Shown here: piece by piece, positions 8,405-16,696 of the stretch
Numbering within the stretch: the first letter of the stretch is position 1
Layout: each line of letters begins with the position of its first letter
Assembly (NCBI GenBank): GCA_022843175.1
Contig: JALHOE010000022.1
Coordinates: 1-64,000, forward strand
Origin: Deltaproteobacteria bacterium
Lineage (GTDB): Bacteria; Myxococcota_A; Polyangia; Polyangiales; JADJMO01
Length of the DNA stretch: 64,000 nt
Reading direction: 5' to 3'
The notes under the pieces: model-generated
Told to the model about the DNA's origin: nothing
Databases searched by the model: none
Seen by the model: the letters and a program-made list of their open reading frames with translations, nothing else
Translations under genes and position numbers: made by a program

Positions 8405-8878
8405 CTAAGCGTTCACGGCATCTTCTTGGAGAAGGCGCGATGCGCTGCCCTCATCGGAGTCCAGCCACCCATTGACATCGAAACGCTTGTATTTCTTCGC
8501 GACCGCGTCGCCCTCCAGCACGAGGTCAATCGCGATCCACCCACACCACCAGCCACCACCAGGACAGTCCAGCAGGATTCGTGCATGGCGAATTTCCCGA
8601 AGGGTGAAGTTGGCATCCAAGCGGAACGTGTCGGTCTTACCCCGCTCGAAGTTGTTGGCGTCGTTGTCGAGTTCGAAGCGCTGGCCTCCGATTTCCAGGA
8701 AGACGTCGGAATCGGTACCGCCATCCTCTCTGTCCGGTGTGAACACAGTCACCACCAACGCCGAGATACGCTTCTCAGCCGGAACCGCCTGCGTCTCAAT
8801 CTCTGCGCTCACAATTCCTCCTGCGCTGAAAGCCGTCTGAACTGCGGAACCAACCATGGCACCACAAGTCCGGGGCAT
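8405..8878 (-). CDS. PLAT/LH2-like domain protein
   Basis: 157 residues, or about 135 if the internal GTG (VSAEIETQ) is used. The body matches the PLAT/LH2 beta-sandwich in order: ALVVTVFTPDREDGGTDSDVFLEIGG, a FELDNDANNFERGKTDTF middle, an LREIRHARILLDC strand, and WCGWIAIDLVLEGDAVAKKYKRF at the end. PLAT domains usually bind lipids, membranes or partner proteins. It lacks a catalytic domain or clear signal peptide. A single-domain PLAT protein in an accessory region is unusual. Confidence 0.7.
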   Translation of the reverse strand: MPRTCGAMVGSAVQTAFSAGGIVSAEIETQAVPAEKRISALVVTVFTPDREDGGTDSDVFLEIGGQRFELDNDANNFERGKTDTFRLDANFTLREIRHARILLDCPGGGWWCGWIAIDLVLEGDAVAKKYKRFDVNGWLDSDEGSASRLLQEDAVNA

Positions 8879-9124
8879 ACGTCAAACCACAAGACTCTCC
8901 GTAACCGTACCGACCAGATGACGAACGGCGAAGATGCGCGACTCCGAGTTGCTGTTCCTGTCAAAGACGGGCGGCTTTCGTGCGCGCAGCGTCCTCGACA
9001 AGCCGTTCGGCAGGTGTGCGCGGCCTCTGGGATCAAAAGGTGCCTCACGCCCCGTATCGGTCCAGTCGCACGAGCAAGGACCTTTTGGGAATCTCCCTCG
9101 GTCCGAGTGGCAATATCCGGTCGC

Positions 9125-9538
9125 TCACCCTCGTGCCTTGCGGATCGCCGCGATGAACAGGGCCACCTCCTCGGCACCGAGCCCGTCAGCTTCCGCTTCC
9201 CAGTGCCCTAAGTGCAGCCACCGGCGCGCATCGGGCAAACGGCCGACGCGCGCGGCGCAGGCAGCCACGAGATACGCCACGAATGCGCGCGTTCCGGGGA
9301 GTTCCTCATGGGGCGCCGGGCTGTCGAACGCCGCCTCGATAAGATCCCCGTACCAGGTTCGCGCGAGCCGGAATGCCTCCGCGGCTTCGCCCCGCGCAGC
9401 GGTGATCGCCCGAACGCGCGCGGGGTCGAGCTGAACCGCGGGTGTCGTCACACCAAGCCGGCGCACCACCTGCTCCACCTCCGCCATGTGCTCGTCGTCG
9501 GCGAGTAGATCGAGCAGCGTGATGAGCGTGACGTCCAT
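9125..9538 (-). CDS. Hypothetical protein with decayed paralogue nearby
   Basis: 137 residues starting MDVTLITLLDLLADD; the ATG at 9538 overlaps the upstream gene's TGA (TGATG). It is a soluble, helical, Ala/Arg-rich protein ending EEVALFIAAIRKARG. A deleted relative lies at 7993-8190. It is probably cotranscribed with and coupled to the 9538-10041 gene. No family recognised. Confidence 0.6.
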   Translation of the reverse strand: MDVTLITLLDLLADDEHMAEVEQVVRRLGVTTPAVQLDPARVRAITAARGEAAEAFRLARTWYGDLIEAAFDSPAPHEELPGTRAFVAYLVAACAARVGRLPDARRWLHLGHWEAEADGLGAEEVALFIAAIRKARG

Positions 9539-10041
9539 CACCACTCTCTCGGGTGGATCCTGATCTCCGCGTGCATCGTCGCGCTCTCGCCCTCGACACG
9601 GAGATCGATCGCGACCGTGCCGTGGAGCGCGGGCACGCCGTCGCGCATGCCCACGAAGTTGGCCTGACCCGGCCACGAGCCCGGCTCCAGGTGTACCGCG
9701 TCGGCCTCGATGCCGTGGGCACGAAGCAGGCCGCGAACGTCCGACGGCGTGATGCTCGGGGCGTTCACCTGGAAGTGGATCACCTTGCCGGCACTGATGA
9801 ACCGAGCAGCTACCCGCTCGGGGATCGGCTTGTCCTCGCGAACATCGTCCTCCGTGCGGCCATGGAACCCATGGAAGAGTGAGATCGGGGGGCCATCGCG
9901 CAGCGGTGCGTGCGCGGAGGGAAGATCGCGGGTGCGGGCCACGCTTGACCCGGCCGACAAGAGCTTCTGCTGCCGACCAGGGATGTCCGCGGATTGGCTG
10001 GGCGAGACGCGCCGCCGCGCTCGACGACGTTTGCGGCTCAT
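9538..10041 (-). CDS. Hypothetical protein
   Basis: 167 residues. The first 35 residues are very basic (MSRKRRRARRRV) and the second half has alternating strands (KVIHFQVNAPSITPSDVRGLL ... LHGTVAIDLRVEGESATMHAEIRI), suggesting a small alpha/beta domain. It is coupled by TGATG overlap to the following gene. Internal starts near residue 77 are possible. Function unknown. Confidence 0.55.
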   Translation of the reverse strand: MSRKRRRARRRVSPSQSADIPGRQQKLLSAGSSVARTRDLPSAHAPLRDGPPISLFHGFHGRTEDDVREDKPIPERVAARFISAGKVIHFQVNAPSITPSDVRGLLRAHGIEADAVHLEPGSWPGQANFVGMRDGVPALHGTVAIDLRVEGESATMHAEIRIHPREW

Positions 10042-10102
10042 GCCTCGGTCCTCGGTTTGCCGGCGGGCGTCCTGACCTCGACGTTCAGCAGGATGATGAG
10101 AG

Positions 10103-10429
10103 TCATTCCTGGTCTATGCCGGGAGTCGGTTGTCGATCCACCTGGGGTCCGTCAGAGCCGTCGACTCGTCCCGCGTCGTGCGTGATCCCCGCCGCGACCA
10201 ACTCCTCGCGGGTGACTCGCCTCCCCTCGGGGTGACGTCCGCGATCGAGGATCTCCTCGATGAGGAACTGGATTTCGACCGTCGCCAGCGCATCGACATC
10301 GTCCGTGACCTGCCGCATGATCGCCAGCACGTCACGGGCGCCCAGGCGGCGACGCCGGCCGAGCCGCGGGACCAGTCGGGCGTGCAGTGCGCGTGCGGTG
10401 GCGAGTTCGCGAGCGAGGTCCGCGTTCAT
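10103..10429 (-). CDS. Small hypothetical protein
   Basis: 108 residues from ATG 10429 (MNADLARELATARALHARLV); the longer track ORF adds a Thr/Arg-rich leader. It is helical through residue 70 (VLAIMRQVTDDVDALATVEIQFLIEEIL) with an acidic, disordered tail. It sits 61 bp upstream of the 9538-10041 gene on the same strand, so probably one operon. No family recognised. Confidence 0.55.
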   Translation of the reverse strand: MNADLARELATARALHARLVPRLGRRRRLGARDVLAIMRQVTDDVDALATVEIQFLIEEILDRGRHPEGRRVTREELVAAGITHDAGRVDGSDGPQVDRQPTPGIDQE

Positions 10430-10684
10430 GCCGTCGCTATGCCGCGTGCCGGGCATCGATCCATGTGTGCGCGTCCTCGATGCGGGTGTTGCACGAGCTT
10501 TCACAGCGCGCTGCTCCGGGGGATGATTCCTCGCGGATGCGCAGCTACGTCGGCACGTATGTGCTCAATGGCCGACGCCGACCAGAGGTGCACCGTGTTC
10601 TCGTACGTTGCGTCGTGAGCTGACGGTGCATGGCCTGATCTCTGGTGATGCGAGGCAGCTCCCCGCTGTCGTCGGCGACCGGAA

Positions 10685-10710
10685 TCGCTCGCGGACTTCT
10701 CCGCGAGCGA
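10685..10710 (-). terminator. Hairpin terminator
   Basis: TCGCTCGCGGA pairs perfectly with TCCGCGAGCGA across a CTTC (GAAG on the minus strand) tetraloop, an 11-bp stem. It lies about 75 bp beyond the stop of the minus-strand gene 10783-11166 and is followed on that strand by ATTCC, so it probably terminates it. Confidence 0.6.
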
Positions 10711-10782
10711 CCCCCATCGAGTTCAACGTTGTGCGCTTGGCTGCGAAGCACGTCGTGGCACTTGAACCGGACCGCCGTTCGC

Positions 10783-11166
10783 TCAGCGGCAGGCGAGGAA
10801 CGCCGAGTGCTCCTCAACGATCTCCTGACGACGCTCCTCGGAGGGCGGGGTTACCTGGTACCCACGCTCTTCCAGCAGTGCCATCGCCGCCGCTTCCGCC
10901 GCGGAGTTGTCGTGGCTGTCGAGAGCGTCGAAGAGGGCCTGCGGGAGCCCGCGCGACCAGTACACGCTCTTGCTAGACGGATCGAAGCCCGTCACGCGCA
11001 GCCACTCGTGCGCGCAGCGCTCGATGCACTCGTTCCGCGCCTCCTCGGCGGCGTACAGCTCCGCCGCCTCGGACCGGCGGAAGTGCATCTTCACGGGGCG
11101 GACCGCCCTCCCGACGATCGGCGTGCTGGACCGCTCCTCGATCATCCTCTTCGCTTGGTCTGACAT
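10783..11166 (-). CDS. Hypothetical protein
   Basis: 127 residues from ATG 11166 (MSDQAKRMIEERSS), chosen because a small ORF with a strong ribosome site ends one base upstream. It is a mixed-charge, helical protein with EEARNECIERCAHEWLRVTGFD in the middle and a LACR end. It is not recognised as a known family. The KRMIEER start and H/C-containing centre are only suggestive. Confidence 0.55.
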   Translation of the reverse strand: MSDQAKRMIEERSSTPIVGRAVRPVKMHFRRSEAAELYAAEEARNECIERCAHEWLRVTGFDPSSKSVYWSRGLPQALFDALDSHDNSAAEAAAMALLEERGYQVTPPSEERRQEIVEEHSAFLACR

Positions 11167-11167
11167 G

Positions 11168-11311
11168 TCACTCGTCTCCATTGCCTGCACAGCAGGTGGG
11201 TTGCCGGCGACGACACTCGGTCGTCGAGATGACGGCGGCACGCCGGATGAGCCCGACGTGCCGCCGCCATCTGACGGCGCGAAGACGAAGGTCGAGGGTT
11301 CGGTTCAACAT
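11168..11311 (-). CDS. Small Arg-rich ORF (47 aa)
   Basis: Below the track threshold. ATG 11311 is preceded by AAAGGAGAACTGAG, one of the best ribosome sites in this region, and the ORF encodes a basic peptide (MLNRTLDLRLRAVRWRRH...) ending CCAGNGDE. Its TGA is one base before the next gene's ATG, so it may be a small protein or a translational-coupling leader. Confidence 0.45.
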   Translation of the reverse strand: MLNRTLDLRLRAVRWRRHVGLIRRAAVISTTECRRRQPTCCAGNGDE

Positions 11312-11331
11312 CTCAGTTCTCCTTTACACCG

Positions 11332-11358
11332 GCACTGGGGCTTCGCCGGCCCCGGTGC
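11332..11358 (-). terminator. Hairpin downstream of DUF5131 gene
   Basis: GCACTGGGGC and GCCCCGGTGC form a 10-bp stem (one T-G pair) with a seven-base loop, 24 bp past the DUF5131 stop and 20 bp before the small ORF's start. It may be a terminator or attenuator. Confidence 0.5.
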
Positions 11359-11381
11359 TGCCAAATGATCTCCGCGCGCCT

Positions 11382-12383
11382 TCACGTGCCGCAGCGACGA
11401 CGGATCTCGGCGAGGAGATCGTCCGTCGACGCGGCGGAGAGATCCGGCCGCGTGAACGCAGGCGGCCGAGGCACAGGCTCTGTCGACGCCAGGTGCAGGC
11501 GACGGAGGACGCGGGGCTCCGCGAAGGCGGCGACCACGGGAAACCGGATGGACTCTGGGATCTCCCGCACACGAAGATCGTCCGGCCACGCGGTCCAGTC
11601 GCCTCCGTGGCGATCCTTCAGCTTGAGCGCGCGACCGCCGTCCAGAGGACGGGCACCCAACTGCTTCAGGAAGTAGGCGACCCCGCCCTCGCGGCACCGG
11701 TCACGAAGGGCGCGCGCCCACGCCAGGTCGAAGGGGCGGGACTTGCCGCCGGACTCGCCGCCCTGGATGACCCAATCGAACCGCGGCAGCAGGTCACCGA
11801 ACTCGACGCGCTCGACCTGGGGCTCCACCGAGAGGAAGCGAGTGGTCGTGTCGTCCCCCACCTTGAGCAGCGAGCGCGCACGCGGGAGCGAGGTCTCCGC
11901 CGTGATGCTCGTCCCCGGCCACACGTTCGCGGGCCACTCGACGCAGCGCTCGGCAAGCCAGCCCGAGAACTCCTTCATCCTCAGGGGCCGCTTCGTCAGC
12001 CACAACCAGACATGCCGGCTGCCCAGGGTCGTAGAGGCGACGTCGATGATCTCCTGCTTGAGGTACTCGAACGGGATCGCCGCCGAGAGCGCGTCACCCA
12101 TGTCGCTCACGAAGATCAGACGCGGAGCCCCGTCGAGCCACGGCTTGTCGAGACGACGCTGACCGCGCAGGTCGCTCCAGCGCGACGCCTTCGCCATGCG
12201 GCCGGGGAACTCCTTCACCTGCTCGAAGGTCGGCGCGAATCCCTTGTTCGTCCGCCCGCGCATGGCGTGCAGCAGGCCGGCGTAACAGGTGCGCCGTGCG
12301 TCGTCCCACAGCTCGCAACCGTCGCACCCCATGACGGGATTGATCGTGTCGTCGCACCACTGGATCTTCGTGCTCTCGGCCAT
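11382..12383 (-). CDS. DUF5131 family (phage Gp37/Gp68-like) protein
   Basis: 333 residues. The start MAESTKIQWCDDTINPVMGCDGCELW and the following CYAG match the DUF5131/Gp37Gp68 family opening, whose Cys residues suggest metal or Fe-S binding. Later blocks such as LIFVSDMGDALS, VWLWLTKRPLRM, WPGTSITAE and DWVIQGGESGGKSRP are family-typical. These proteins are common on phages and integrative elements, and their function is not established. It follows the SprT-like gene by three bases, so the two form an operon. Confidence 0.85.
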   Translation of the reverse strand: MAESTKIQWCDDTINPVMGCDGCELWDDARRTCYAGLLHAMRGRTNKGFAPTFEQVKEFPGRMAKASRWSDLRGQRRLDKPWLDGAPRLIFVSDMGDALSAAIPFEYLKQEIIDVASTTLGSRHVWLWLTKRPLRMKEFSGWLAERCVEWPANVWPGTSITAETSLPRARSLLKVGDDTTTRFLSVEPQVERVEFGDLLPRFDWVIQGGESGGKSRPFDLAWARALRDRCREGGVAYFLKQLGARPLDGGRALKLKDRHGGDWTAWPDDLRVREIPESIRFPVVAAFAEPRVLRRLHLASTEPVPRPPAFTRPDLSAASTDDLLAEIRRRCGT

Positions 12384-12386
12384 CGA

Positions 12387-13103
12387 TCAGCCCTCCTCAT
12401 CGTCGACGACGGTCAGCGCGTTGCCGCATAGCGGACACAGTAGGTTCAGCCCCTCCTTGCCCCAGGCGGCCTGGCCGCACAGACACACGTGCTTCCGTTT
12501 CGAACGGTCGACCTTGTGCTTGCGGTCGACCTTCCCTCGCGCGCTCTCCCCGGCCGGCGTGAACGGCACGATCCAGTCGGCGCCGAGCGCAGCGAAGGCG
12601 ACGTCGAATGCGCCGCCCTCCAGGACGTAGTGGGTCATGCGCTGGCCCATCCGCTTTCCGCCAGGCACGCCGGTATCGGAGGCGACGAGGCCAACGTGCT
12701 CCATCTCGGTCGCGAACTCCGCGTTGTGGTAGCCGCGGCGGGACGGCTTGCCGAACACGTGCTGCCAGAGGTGGACCATCTCGTGGAGGAGCGTCGACGC
12801 CGAGTCCCGCGCGTCGCGGTGGAGGGAGTCGGGGCAGATGGAGATCTCGCCCAGTCGAACCCCGTCCGATCTTCGGCCCCACCGGGCGCCGATGAAGTAA
12901 CCGGCCGCCTTTCGGTGCTGCGCGAGCGTGAGGAGCACCGGCGGCAGCCGCCCCTCGAAGAGCTGGTGGTTGAAGTGGTCGAACGCGGCCAGGAGCGCGG
13001 CGTACTGCTCCGGGGTCGGTGCGGCGCCGTTTGGATCGTACGATCCAAAGGTCGTCTCGGATGACGACGATACTCCTGTGGGCGCGCTGTCGGTGGCGTT
13101 CAT
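12387..13103 (-). CDS. SprT-like zinc metalloprotease
   Basis: 238 residues. The N-terminal half is SprT-like, with LFEGRLPPVLLTL, then the active-site LLHEMVHLWQH (HExxH) and a downstream HNAEFATEMEHVGL supplying a third ligand. The C-terminus has a zinc ribbon (CLCGQAAWGKEGLNLLCPLCGN). SprT-like proteins of this size ride on mobile elements; the eukaryotic relative Spartan cleaves DNA-protein crosslinks. The role here is inferred. A perfect 20-bp palindrome lies within its first codons. Confidence 0.85.
   Translation of the reverse strand: MNATDSAPTGVSSSSETTFGSYDPNGAAPTPEQYAALLAAFDHFNHQLFEGRLPPVLLTLAQHRKAAGYFIGARWGRRSDGVRLGEISICPDSLHRDARDSASTLLHEMVHLWQHVFGKPSRRGYHNAEFATEMEHVGLVASDTGVPGGKRMGQRMTHYVLEGGAFDVAFAALGADWIVPFTPAGESARGKVDRKHKVDRSKRKHVCLCGQAAWGKEGLNLLCPLCGNALTVVDDEEG
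13030..13049. promoter_or_regulatory. Perfect 20-bp palindrome
   Basis: TTTGGATCGTACGATCCAAA is an uninterrupted perfect palindrome within the 5' coding region of the SprT-like gene, about 55-74 bases after its ATG. The length and perfect dyad fit a repressor operator better than chance, but the location inside the ORF is odd. Confidence 0.4.
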
Positions 13104-13738
13104 CTGGGTTCGATCTCCGATCTGCCTATGCCGGTCGCGAGGAGGCGATCCACGTCGCGTTCCAATGGCGAGTGATCTGCCTGTGGCCGCGGGCGACGGG
13201 AGCCCCGTCGTCTTCTTCCTTCAAGTACACCGGTGCGGGGAAACACCGAGGCCTCTAACGGAGCGTCTGTGTCGGTCATGCCGCTGTGTCGACGTGACAG
13301 CTCTCGACCTCGCCGGACGCTCCATCGCGCACCGCTATGGGAGGCATTTTTCGTGTCCCTACCGGCCCGTAATCCTCCTGGCCGGCAGATCCCGCGAGGG
13401 CCGGGTCGCCGATCCGGGCAGATGGGGACCTTGGACGAAGTTTGCGAGCACCTCGCGGCTGTACCTCGCGCCGTCCTCCGTTGGGTCCGTGTCGATCAGT
13501 TGGCGTCGGGCTCGCTGCGCGAACCGTCGACACCGCGCTCAGCGTCCTCGTCCGGATAGGCGGCGTGCACGTCCTCCTGATCGACGCACCATCCGCAGAC
13601 CTCTGATCGCCACCCTTCCGAGGCTGGGGCGGTGCATCGAGTGCTCACTTGGCCCCCTTCGTCGCGTTTGCGAACAGCGCGCGGACGACCGCAGCGCCCC
13701 GCCGCCCCCCGGGCTGCTCCGCGGGCGCCATGAGGTAT
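13104..13738. other. 635-bp gene-poor stretch
   Basis: This holds only a possible 45-residue HTH ORF (13422-13559, listed separately). No terminator, repeat or other gene was convincing. Confidence 0.35.
13422..13559 (+). CDS. Possible excisionase-like HTH peptide
   Basis: 45 residues from ATG 13422: MGTLDEVCEHLAAVPRAVLR, continuing WVRVDQLASG. This matches the layout of MerR/excisionase-type helix-turn-helix peptides (T-x-E-V-A-x-x-L-x-V-x-x-x-T-V-x-R-W). The typical ~60 residue length is not reached and no ribosome site is clear, so it may be a remnant. Confidence 0.3.
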   Translation: MGTLDEVCEHLAAVPRAVLRWVRVDQLASGSLREPSTPRSASSSG

Positions 13739-14923
13739 TTACGCGTTCACGACCGTGGCTTCGCATCCTGCCTTCGCGAGCAGCTTCAGCGCATACTTCA
13801 CCGCGTTCTGGCGGCTGACGTTGGCCTCGATGTGGTAGGTGGTACCGGTTCTCCCGGTGACCTGGGCCGGGCTGATGAAGTCGTTACCCGCCGGATGTTT
13901 GGGTTCCTCCGCGACAAGGTACCGCTTCGTCCCCGTGCTGAAGGGAACGAGCGGCGCCAGCTTCCCGAGCTTGTCGAGGAAGAGAGCAGTGTTCTTGAAC
14001 AAGTCCGAGCCCGATGTTCCCGTGATGGTCTTTCCGCCGACCTTCAAGAGGATGGGCTGTTTCTCGGCATTCCGAGAGGCCTCCACCAACGCTTGCAGTT
14101 GGGGGTTGTCCTTTGCCTCGGCCAGCACCTCGAAGAGAGCCTCGAAAGTGGTCTGGTGCCGCTTGTAGAGGTCGTTCGCGAGGTCCTTCTCTTCCTGGCT
14201 CACGGCAAGCTTGGTTCCGTTCATGGGGATCCTCAGTGCATCGACATACTGTTCGATCAGCGGCCGTACTACGTCGTCCAGGTCAGGATGCTCCAGCGCG
14301 GGCACGAGCACGTCGTCGTGGAGGCTTTGGTAGTCGAGGACAAACCAGCCATCGTCGTCGACGAGCCGTTCTTCGGGGTCGATAACGGGTGCGAGCAGGA
14401 TCCGGATGTGGATCTTCCCAGCGTGCTCGGCATCGAGCCACGCGGAGTACAGGTTGCACTGCTCTGTTTCGGCGACTGCGAAGACCTTCTGCTCAAGGGC
14501 GAGCACGGCCTCCCGGTCGTTCTTGCCACTCACCCTGATGCCCGAAACGAACACGTCGAGTCGCCCGCCCCTGTCCCCGACCTTGATCTGCATCTCCTTG
14601 GGATTGCGCTCGTTCGGGGTGACCACGGCCTCGCCGAACTCGCCGAACACCGCCACGTTCATCGCAACAGCACGCCCGCCCTCAGGAGCGAAGGAACTTC
14701 CATCGGCGGCCGCCAAGAGAAGCCTTTGGAGGGCGAAGCCCCCAAGGCCGTGGCTTCCCTTGGGGTCAAGGAGCCACCCCAACAACATCGAGTGCCAAGT
14801 CTCGGTGTGCGTCCGCCCGACGATTCGGAAGAAGTTCGGTCTCTTCGCGAGCCGTTCAAACGCGGCGAACTGAGGGTCGAGTACGAGCCTCATCAAGCCT
14901 GCGCTGAAGTCCATGGGCATCAT
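13739..14923 (-). CDS. PD-(D/E)xK nuclease superfamily protein (PDDEXK_4-like)
   Basis: 394 residues from the MM start at 14923. N-terminal HTETWHSMLLGWLLDPKGSHGLG followed by GGRLDVFVSG and VLALEQKVFAVAE gives the family layout (early E, D, then E-x-K and a Q-x-x-Y partner, QCNLYSAW). A C-terminal region of about 130 residues (LLKVGGKTITGTSGS ... KYALKLLAKAGC) looks like a separate small domain. Such proteins often sit in defence islands. It is divergent from the gene at 15067 across 143 bp. Confidence 0.75.
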   Translation of the reverse strand: MMPMDFSAGLMRLVLDPQFAAFERLAKRPNFFRIVGRTHTETWHSMLLGWLLDPKGSHGLGGFALQRLLLAAADGSSFAPEGGRAVAMNVAVFGEFGEAVVTPNERNPKEMQIKVGDRGGRLDVFVSGIRVSGKNDREAVLALEQKVFAVAETEQCNLYSAWLDAEHAGKIHIRILLAPVIDPEERLVDDDGWFVLDYQSLHDDVLVPALEHPDLDDVVRPLIEQYVDALRIPMNGTKLAVSQEEKDLANDLYKRHQTTFEALFEVLAEAKDNPQLQALVEASRNAEKQPILLKVGGKTITGTSGSDLFKNTALFLDKLGKLAPLVPFSTGTKRYLVAEEPKHPAGNDFISPAQVTGRTGTTYHIEANVSRQNAVKYALKLLAKAGCEATVVNA

Positions 14924-15066
14924 GTCGATGGTTCCTGGTCGAATCGTCGGCGTCTTCTCACAACAGTTCAACGGGGAACGTCGTCGCGGGTCTGCGTACG
15001 GAGAGTCCAACCAGCCGCGCTCCCGTCGCCTGGCAGCCGGCGTGGGCAACGCCTACGTTCGTGTAG

Positions 15067-15912
15067 ATGAGCGACGAGCTTGCCGCCCCCGAAGTGGTCA
15101 TGCCCGCGTCTGCCGAAGCGCCGGATCCGCAGGTCGCGCTGTCGGCGTACATGAGCGGCCCTGGCAACTCGAAGTACGCGCGCTTCGTCCTCGCGATCAT
15201 GGGCAGCATCCCTTGGATCGGCAGCGTCATCGCCGCGTCGGCTGCGCTACACGCGGAGCAGGAGCAGGGGAAGGTGAACCTGCTGATGTACCAGTGGCTT
15301 GAGCAGCATGAGACGACCTACCGGCGTCTGGAGCAGACGGTCGCGAAGATGGTTGGCCGCATCGAAGAGATCGGGGAAGTGGCTCAAGCACGTGCGAACG
15401 AGGAGTCGTACCTCGGCCTGGTTCGACGCGGGTTTCGCGTGTGGGATGAGGCCTCGACGGACGAAAAGCGCGACTACGTTCGACGAACCCTGACGAATGC
15501 ATCGGGAACGAGACTCTGCTCGGACGACGTGGTTCGGCTCTTCATCCTATGGATCGAGCAGTACGACGAGCTGCACTTTCGGACGATCAGGGTCATCTAT
15601 CGCCACCCTGGCTCCACGCGCGCGGAAATTTGGGCTGCGCTTCACGGCGAATCGGTACGCGAGGACTCCGCCGAGGCCGATCTCTTCAAGTTGATCATCC
15701 GAGACCTGAGCACGGGAAGCGTGATCCGTCAGCAGCGCGAAACCACCTACGACGGTCGGTTCGTTGCCCAGGGAAGGCCGCGCGTGCGTCGGCAAGCCAG
15801 CGGCGTCCTCGCGTCGGCCTTCGACGACGACAAGCCCTACGTGCTCACCGATCTGGGAAGCCAGTTCGTTCACTACGCGCTCGACGAGCCTGTTCCTCGC
15901 CTTGAGACTTGA
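15067..15912 (+). CDS. Hypothetical protein with N-terminal hydrophobic segment
   Basis: 281 residues. A hydrophobic segment (FVLAIMGSIPWIGSVIAASAAL) around residues 38-60 is followed by EQEQGKVNLLMYQWLEQHE, a charged helix, then a C-terminal winged-helix-like part (HPGSTRAEIWAALHG ... YVLTDLGSQFVHYAL). The layout, a membrane-like segment with a helical and DNA-binding-like tail, would fit a membrane-associated sensor. It is divergent from the PDDEXK_4-like gene and may form a unit with it, which is inference. Confidence 0.6.
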   Translation: MSDELAAPEVVMPASAEAPDPQVALSAYMSGPGNSKYARFVLAIMGSIPWIGSVIAASAALHAEQEQGKVNLLMYQWLEQHETTYRRLEQTVAKMVGRIEEIGEVAQARANEESYLGLVRRGFRVWDEASTDEKRDYVRRTLTNASGTRLCSDDVVRLFILWIEQYDELHFRTIRVIYRHPGSTRAEIWAALHGESVREDSAEADLFKLIIRDLSTGSVIRQQRETTYDGRFVAQGRPRVRRQASGVLASAFDDDKPYVLTDLGSQFVHYALDEPVPRLET

Positions 15913-16342
15913 GCGAGCCGCGCGAGCCTGGTGGTCTGTTGCCACCTGGGGAGGTGGCCGGTACGACGCCGTGACGCGGCTCGCCGCATCGTCCGCTACG
16001 ACACCGGCGACCGCATGGCGTCGCGCTCAGTCGTCCTCGGCACGGAGCGCTCGCCATCCCGCCGAGCCTCTTCACGGCGATCGATCAGGGCGCAGCGACA
16101 TTTCGAGTCGCGAACCTGCCCTGCGCTTTCGGCGCAATCCTAACTGGTCCGCTCGACTTGACGTTCAGGATGCGAGCTGCTGATCTTGTCGCTGGCCGCG
16201 ACCTCGGCCTCACCCCGCACGGAGGCGCCCCCCGCCCCCACCAACGCGAGGCGACGCGGGTAACACCGCAAGGTCGGGCGATCAGTCGACTCGCCACGGT
16301 TCGTGCAGGGGGGCTGCGCCGCCGTGGCTGGAGACGACGATC
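15913..16342. other. 430-bp gene-poor stretch
   Basis: Only shadow ORFs (for example 16085-16507 minus). It should hold the promoter for the zinc-finger pair at 16343. Nothing else was recognised. Confidence 0.3.
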
Positions 16343-16696
16343 ATGCCGAGCAAGAAGAAACGAGAGATCCGCGAACGCCGTCAGAAGACTGGCGAGAGTT
16401 ATCAGGCCGCGCAACGTCAGTGGAAGCAGGCGAACACGCCTTTGCAGCCGCATACCCCCGAGTGGCTCGACAAGCTCACCGCCGTCAACGAGGGGCAGGC
16501 CGAGCACAGCAAGCTCATCTTCGAGCTTTCTGATTCAACCGACGTGTGCGCTGTATGCGGCGACACGCCGACGACGCTCTACCGTTCGACCGAGGCTGCC
16601 GTGGCCGTATCGCTCGTGTTGTTGTGCGACGACTGCTTCGTGATCCAGACGACCCGGATGGGCGCGAAGCTCGTGCTCGCCGGGGGGAGCAAGTGA
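16343..16696 (+). CDS. Small zinc-finger-like protein
   Basis: 117 residues starting MPSKKKREIRERR, a basic N-terminal helix, followed by a CAVCGD ... CDDC pair that likely binds one zinc. GGAG nine bases upstream of ATG 16343 supports the start. The stop overlaps the next gene's ATG (TGATG). A nucleic-acid-binding role is plausible from charge and fingers, but the family is not recognised. Confidence 0.6.
   Translation: MPSKKKREIRERRQKTGESYQAAQRQWKQANTPLQPHTPEWLDKLTAVNEGQAEHSKLIFELSDSTDVCAVCGDTPTTLYRSTEAAVAVSLVLLCDDCFVIQTTRMGAKLVLAGGSK

Noticed and set aside
16085-16507. 140-residue minus ORF
   Set aside because: Overlaps the zinc-finger gene on the other strand and lacks any motif.
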